DNA of 11,793 nucleotides from Isohypsibius dastychi (taxonomy: Eukaryota > Tardigrada > Eutardigrada > Parachela > Isohypsibiidae). Where the stretch lies: contig JAQIWT010001231.1 in NCBI GenBank assembly GCA_034696485.1, forward strand, positions 1 to 11,793, given 5' to 3'. A program made the translations under genes and the position numbers. The notes beneath the pieces were generated by a model that saw only the letters and a program-made list of their open reading frames with translations, had not been told where the DNA came from and searched no databases. This document shows, in pieces, positions 8,390 through 11,793 of the stretch (position 1 is its first letter; every line of letters begins with the position of its first letter).

Positions 8390-9835
8390 TCAGCCGAGTC
8401 TATCCTGATGACATTTGTGCTCGATTGGCAACTCGTGAGGCCAATCACACCATCGCTTGTCCAGCCAATAAACCTGGAACAACAAAATTTCTGTAGCCAG
8501 TTGCCGATGATTTAATTTTGTTGATATTCCGGAACAGGAAAAGTGACTGACCAGCCCGGAAGGACATTCCTGTAGCCATCCACACGAGTCCCTGCGAGAA
8601 AAGCACTTGAAGCAAAAATGAACGAGCAGAGACGAACTGCGGTTATAGCCAATGAATTAATTTTCTCTGGTGTCAGTTCAAGCTGTTCGTACGAATATTG
8701 TAGTTCATCAAATATTCCCAGAAAACCGAGTTTTTAACTCGGAATTTATTATACCCACCCACCCACGGTGGGGACACTGTCCCCTTCTCATGCCCTATTA
8801 GTCAAAAATTGTTTCAAACCATGTCTGAACAAGATGTCGCCGGAAACATAGGGTTTTGACCGTGAGCACAGGTGAAAATATTCCGAAACAGTGTTTCCGA
8901 GGGTATTGTAACTTATATTGGAATACACTATGGGGGCATACCAACGTTCTGAGACATGACTGGTTTTTGGCTTCTTTTACAATAAATACCAGCAGTTCAG
9001 GAAATATTGACATCCCGCATCCCATTCGTGGACGCCGTTCCCAGTTGAACAGCCTTCGAATTTGCATCCAAAAAATGAGTTTGGCGAGCTCAGTCCTAAA
9101 AGCCGGGCTCTAGATTTGAGAAACGCGAATCGACCGCACACAATGCGCTCTGATTTACCGAGACCTACCGGTAGATGTAACTTGCGCTGACGTGGTTGTG
9201 ATATTTGCCGAATAAAGAACTTCGGTAGTCGGAGGCAGGTTCAGATTATTCCATGAGTTCACGGTTAAATTGTGTTGGTCCCACAGTTCCGCGCCTGCTT
9301 TTAAATGTCCGTAATCGTTGTTTTTGATACGTTTTAATGAAATGGAGCCGTTTTCAACATTGTAATAACTGGGAAAGATCGACTCCGATATCATGAGGAA
9401 ACAACAGAAGAGACTCGTTTCTGAACAGATGCACTTGTTGCGTGTGTCTTTCGCGCCTGGTTTTGTTAGTTGTCCAAAGTAGTGGTTTTTGATACGTTTC
9501 AATGAAATGGAGCCGTTTTCAACATTGTAATAACTGGGAAAGATTGACTCCGACATCATGAGGAAACAACAGAAGAGACTCGTTTCTGAACAGATGCACT
9601 TGTTGCTTGTGTTTTCGAGTTTCGCTGGAAGCAAGGCTGAAATCTTAAACCGGACTGTATTAGCAAGCATCTTACACTTTGAATCCAGCTCAACAAGGTT
9701 GGTTGCATTATCCGGCTGTGAGTTTTGATCCACAATCAATGGGCGTTTATCAATAATTCGAGATTCCGTCAAAGTGAAAAACAGTAAAAAGGTCAAAAGA
9801 ATAACGCAAATGCCCGACTCTGTTATTCTTTTCAT
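8390..9835 (-). CDS. Secreted protein with tandem duplication and C-terminal chitin-binding type-2 domain
   Basis: Exons 9835-9169, 9053-8990, 8591-8552 and 8473-8390 join in phases 1, 2 and 0 (introns 115, 398 and 78 bp) to give 284 residues. A signal peptide (about 1-25, core VILLTFLLFFTLT) is followed by an unrecognised region with two near-identical 40-residue blocks (78-117 and 133-172), each carrying CxCx6CC, NGS and KRIKN. There are six N-glycosylation sequons. A Thr/Pro-rich linker leads to cysteines C224-x12-C237-x5-C243-x9-C253-x12-C266-x11-C278 with CQYFLNC, CPSGLVY and CDWP, which is the peritrophin-A (CBM14) pattern of cuticle and peritrophic-matrix proteins. So the protein probably binds extracellular chitin through its C-terminus. 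An extra Cys247 sits inside the domain. An in-frame ATG at 9880 exists, but 9835 gives a better context (aagATG) and a proper signal peptide. Splice choices come from phase and domain fit, not transcripts. Confidence 0.78.
8552..9053 (-). other. Chitin-binding domain exons around a palindrome-bearing intron
   Basis: The exons at 9053-8990 and 8591-8552 carry cysteines 1-4 of the chitin-binding domain. They are separated by a 398-bp intron (8592-8989, donor GTATTT, acceptor TCTCGCAG). The junction TG|G gives Trp244 and restores the exact x9 spacing between cysteines 3 and 4, which is the main support for this splice. Confidence 0.7.
8726..8784. repeat. Group of three inverted repeats with an (ACCC)n run
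   Basis: CCGAGT/ACTCGG (8726-8742, 5-base loop) is followed by ACCCACCCACCCAC (8753-8766) and two overlapping hairpins: CCCAC-G-GTGGG (8762-8772) and GGGGAC-ACT-GTCCCC (8770-8784). The last two share bases 8770-8772, so they cannot both form completely. All lie in the second intron of the chitin-binding gene. Confidence 0.8.
9321..9441 (-). repeat. Coding tandem repeat, copy 2
   Basis: Second copy, in protein order, of a 121-bp block within the secreted chitin-binding gene. It matches 9486-9606 at 118 of 121 positions, with a period of 165 bp (55 codons). Encodes the block from NKCICSETS to KRIKN. Confidence 0.95.
9486..9606 (-). repeat. Coding tandem repeat, copy 1
   Basis: First copy in protein order. 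The three differences from the other copy are two silent changes (Leu and Ser codons) and one Met/Ile change. The sequence between the blocks is clearly more divergent. Confidence 0.95.
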
Positions 9836-10296
9836 CTTGATATGAAAAGTGTTTGCGGACGCTGGAAAAAGAACGTCCATACATGGTTTCTAATTTATTT
9901 GATAATTATTCAAGAAGTCGGAAGGTGTTTTCTTTGCCGTTGTCACCACGTCGTAAAAGTTAACTGTAATGGGTGGCAAAAATCCCATTTAACATGATTT
10001 AAGATCTAAATGAAAATAACAAATGCTGAAGTCATGCAGTTCACGTGGATGACCGGTTTTATTCCTTCCTGGTGAAGGTTTGGCTTGAAATCAAAATGTG
10101 CTTGAGAATTCAAACCGGATAACCATCGAGCAACAGGGAATAAATTTGATTGGTACCTATTTACTGCTGGGGGAAAGTGTTTTTTATTCGCAAACAAGTG
10201 TTTACTAGCTGCGACGAGATTTATTGCTTTCTCAGGTCAGTTGAAGACTAAAGCGAAAACTATGCAAGCAAGATCTAACTTGTCCTTAGCGAAGCG
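9836..10296. other. 5' flank of the chitin-binding gene
   Basis: Upstream sequence of the minus-strand chitin-binding gene. Two ATGs at 9884 (out of frame) and 9880 (in frame) precede the chosen start, and TTCTTTTTCCAG near 9860 on the minus strand resembles an acceptor, so a 5' UTR intron is possible. An open frame at 10006-10197 (minus) starts at TTG and is not supported. Confidence 0.4.
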
Positions 10297-10434
10297 ATGC
10301 TTTTTAAACAGCACATAATGCGGAGGAGGCGTTGCTCATTGGGGAAGCAACAAAACGCCAGAACTTCCAAAAAAATCAAGGTCCCAAAGAGAAAAACTAA
10401 TCACAAGGCGACGAAGAAAAGATCGCGAAAATAG
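10297..10434 (+). CDS. Very basic 45-residue ORF, possible protamine-like peptide
   Basis: ATG at 10297 (or in frame at 10318) to TAG at 10432-10434. From the second Met the 38 residues contain eight Arg, ten Lys and no acidic residue, beginning MRRRRC and ending KKRSRK. Such composition is seen in sperm nuclear basic proteins and in other DNA- or RNA-binding peptides, but I recognise no specific family. An overlapping out-of-frame ATG lies upstream at 10262, no splice or promoter signal was identified, and a purine-rich stretch can encode Lys/Arg by chance. It may well not be a gene. Confidence 0.25.
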   Translation: MLFKQHIMRRRRCSLGKQQNARTSKKIKVPKRKTNHKATKKRSRK

Positions 10435-11237
10435 TTGCCGTAAACCACAGGGTCAATTTGACGTCAGTGTAGGCAAAAAAACAGTATTTCTTCGAAATGT
10501 TTTTCAAACCATCTTCATCCGCCTTCGCAGCACGCAAATTATAACTATCGACTTTAAAGGCTATTTTCAGTTAGTTGAGCAGTAGCTCATCCATCAAATC
10601 ACACTTTCAAATATTTTAAATAGAATATTTCAAAGTCCATGCTCTAAAATTACGTTCGAATTGTAGTTTGAAAACCAGAAATAGAATCGCTCTCATTTTC
10701 GTAGCTCCATTCCATCGTCGTGATACGGTATGATCCCGGTGCTAGACTACGTACGTACTGCAGGCGATCGTTTCGATGTCAAGTTGTTATGCACTTGTTG
10801 CCGCATGACCTTTTGACAATTCAGGCTACGTACGTATTTGCTTCAGGATCGCGTCGCTGATCCAGTACATATTCGTGGGTATAGAACTACGCAGACACGT
10901 ACATGTACGTAGCAGCGATCATAAATTAAAAGCAGTGTGTGCAGTTGTACTGCGAAATATGTAGTTAGCAGAAAACATTGCGTAAGACAACATCCGCGTC
11001 CATGATATCGCCAGTGTAGTAGGGCGGGGTGAAGAAAGTCACAAGCGATGTCATGATTAAAATCTGTTGAAAGTTTCTTACCTACTTGTACTCAAAAGTT
11101 CAGTTGGCGGGCTTCATTTTTAAAGAGATTCGCTCACCACGTTTTGTACAATAGCTTCTCGGTATACAGCTATACACTTCGGACATCGTTGCTCGTTACT
11201 GTTCACGAATCAGTTGGGAATCTACTGAAACGTGTGC
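10435..11237. other. Noncoding region with palindrome cluster, upstream of the Cys-rich gene
   Basis: About 800 bp with no supported exon. It contains AT-rich inverted repeats near 10580 and 10610 and the TACGTA palindrome group at 10748-10920. The region lies upstream of the plus-strand gene at 11334 and may include its regulatory sequence. Confidence 0.45.
10748..10920. promoter_or_regulatory. Three TACGTA-type palindromes paired with GATCGC motifs
   Basis: TACGTACGTA at 10748-10757 and 10827-10836, and the 14-bp palindrome ACGTACATGTACGT at 10897-10910. Within about 20 bp of each lies GCGATC or its complement GATCGC (10764-10769, 10847-10852, 10915-10920). Starts are 79 and 70 bp apart. 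The repeated pairing suggests a multi-site protein-binding element, but function is inference. Confidence 0.45.
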
Positions 11238-11248
11238 TATAATAAAAG
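11238..11248 (+). promoter_or_regulatory. Possible TATA box of the Cys-rich gene
   Basis: TATAATAAAAG lies 96 bp before the ATG at 11334, with GCAGTTG about 42 bp downstream as a possible initiator. The spacing is somewhat long for a TATA-initiator pair, so this is tentative. Confidence 0.3.
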
Positions 11249-11333
11249 CGCACAGCGGATTTTTCCGGTTGATTTTGGCAGTTGTTCGTTCATGATGTTC
11301 TGACTTGACCTCTTTCATTAACCAATTACAAAA

Positions 11334-11698
11334 ATGACGAACTTGGTTATATTTTGCTGGATGTGTTTAATCGGAATTCAGCTGGCTCTTTCAGGTAAGA
11401 CTGAACTCGTTCGTAGTCAAAGCGGATGTAAAATTTCTTTTCAAGGAACCATTCCAGGACCCGCTCCAAAGGCTCCAAAAATATGCGAAACATATGTAAG
11501 AAATCGGATGTTCGCAGTATTTCTACAGGAGAATTCAAATGACACTGTACTATTGTTAGAACGTGGTCTGCGAACCCGGCTGGACATGCCAGATGGGCTT
11601 TCTTTATTTCCCGAAGGATCGAGGTTGTCAGACCAGTGAAAAGTGCGACAAGCATTCGGACACATCCACTTCCGTGGAAGTATATTGCATGCGACGAG
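11334..11698 (+). CDS. Secreted cysteine-rich protein, N-terminal part (partial)
   Basis: Exons 11334-11394, 11446-11495 and 11560-11698 join in phases 1 and 0 (introns of 51 and 64 bp: GTAAGA...TTCAAG and GTAAGA...GTTAG), giving 83 residues; a GTAAGC donor at 11699 leads to exons outside the window. The signal peptide is about residues 1-20 (core LVIFCWMCLIGIQLALS). A short Pro-rich stretch (GTIPGPAPKAPK, 21-32) precedes six cysteines spaced C34-x6-C41-x5-C47-x12-C60-x5-C66-x13-C80, including CEPGWTC. The pattern looks like a small disulfide-stabilised extracellular domain, but I cannot assign a family; it is not the chitin-binding type-2 spacing of its neighbour. The ATG context (aaaATG) is good. 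Splicing at 11496-11559 is preferred because reading through it loses most of the cysteines and soon meets a stop. Confidence 0.72.
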
Positions 11699-11793
11699 GT
11701 AAGCCTATTTTAAAGTCCCTACCAGTAAAGACAACAAGTCTGGACACAGCTGGGGTTTGCGTAAAACTCTGGACACCCATATTTTTTTGGTCT
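11699..11793 (+). other. Start of an intron running off the right edge
   Basis: Begins with GTAAGC after CGACGAG. No acceptor giving an intron of plausible length occurs before the window ends, so the rest of the Cys-rich gene lies beyond it. Confidence 0.6.

Noticed and set aside
8390-8720. Alternative minus-strand frame with a hydrophobic stretch (LAITAVRLCSFIFASSAFLAG) leading into the same exons
   Set aside because: It has no in-frame Met and makes no known domain, whereas the other frame gives the conserved cysteines and CDWP.
8798-9067. Minus-strand open frame of 89 codons, with VCPHSVFQY faintly like a chitin-binding start
   Set aside because: It spans the exon at 8990-9053 in a different frame; the frame with GCQYFLNC fits the domain exactly and leaves the rest as intron.
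9155-9880. Taking the secreted repeat protein as a single-exon gene ending at 9155
   Set aside because: A donor at 9168 joins in phase to exons that complete a chitin-binding domain, so the stop at 9155 is probably intronic. The ATG at 9880 was also passed over because the one at 9835 gives a better signal peptide.
10006-10197. Minus-strand open frame of 63 codons
   Set aside because: It starts at TTG, has no domain and no plausible splice partners.
1-11793. tRNA genes, rRNA, CRISPR arrays, transposase genes or bacterial operons
   Set aside because: No tRNA A/B box pair with a matching cloverleaf, no regularly spaced short repeats and no transposase or integrase motif was seen; all convincing genes have spliceosomal introns.

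Overview
The window looks like nuclear DNA from a compact-genome invertebrate. A pancrustacean arthropod fits best, for example a branchiopod, with another ecdysozoan such as a tardigrade as a less likely alternative. The reasons are spliceosomal GT-AG introns that are mostly 51-115 bp, good eukaryotic start contexts, no bacterial signals, a Rough-type homeobox gene, a CYP4 P450 and a peritrophin-type chitin-binding domain. The species call is inference. The reading frames are broken by introns, so every gene here was rebuilt by joining exons whose donor/acceptor phases agree.

Layout, left to right. 1-1436 (-): 5' half of a CYP4-family cytochrome P450, four exons, running off the left edge. 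2073-2939 (-): complete three-exon GINS3/PSF3 gene (GINS complex, DNA replication). 4306-5534 (+): complete three-exon homeobox gene most like rough, with Tyr instead of Phe at homeodomain position 49. 6755-7842 (-): complete four-exon secreted metal-dependent cyclase (kynurenine formamidase-like) lacking the usual first His ligand. 8390-9835 (-): four-exon gene for a secreted protein with an almost exact 55-residue tandem duplication followed by a C-terminal chitin-binding type-2 (peritrophin-A) domain; the last three coding exons are short and easy to miss. 10297-10434 (+): very basic 45-codon ORF of doubtful status. 11334-11698 and beyond (+): start of a secreted cysteine-rich protein that continues past the right edge.

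The genes do not form a pathway. Replication, eye/neural patterning type transcription factor, detoxification, secreted hydrolase and cuticle or gut-matrix type genes simply lie side by side on both strands. GINS3 and the homeobox gene are divergently transcribed and share about 1.4 kb of upstream sequence. No tRNA, rRNA, transposon or CRISPR array was recognised. The points most worth following are the duplicated secreted chitin-binding protein, the altered active site of the cyclase, the Tyr49 homeodomain, a hairpin that embraces the homeobox gene's stop codon and poly(A) signal, a group of TACGTA-type palindromes near 10.8 kb, and an apparent excess of introns whose length is a multiple of three.
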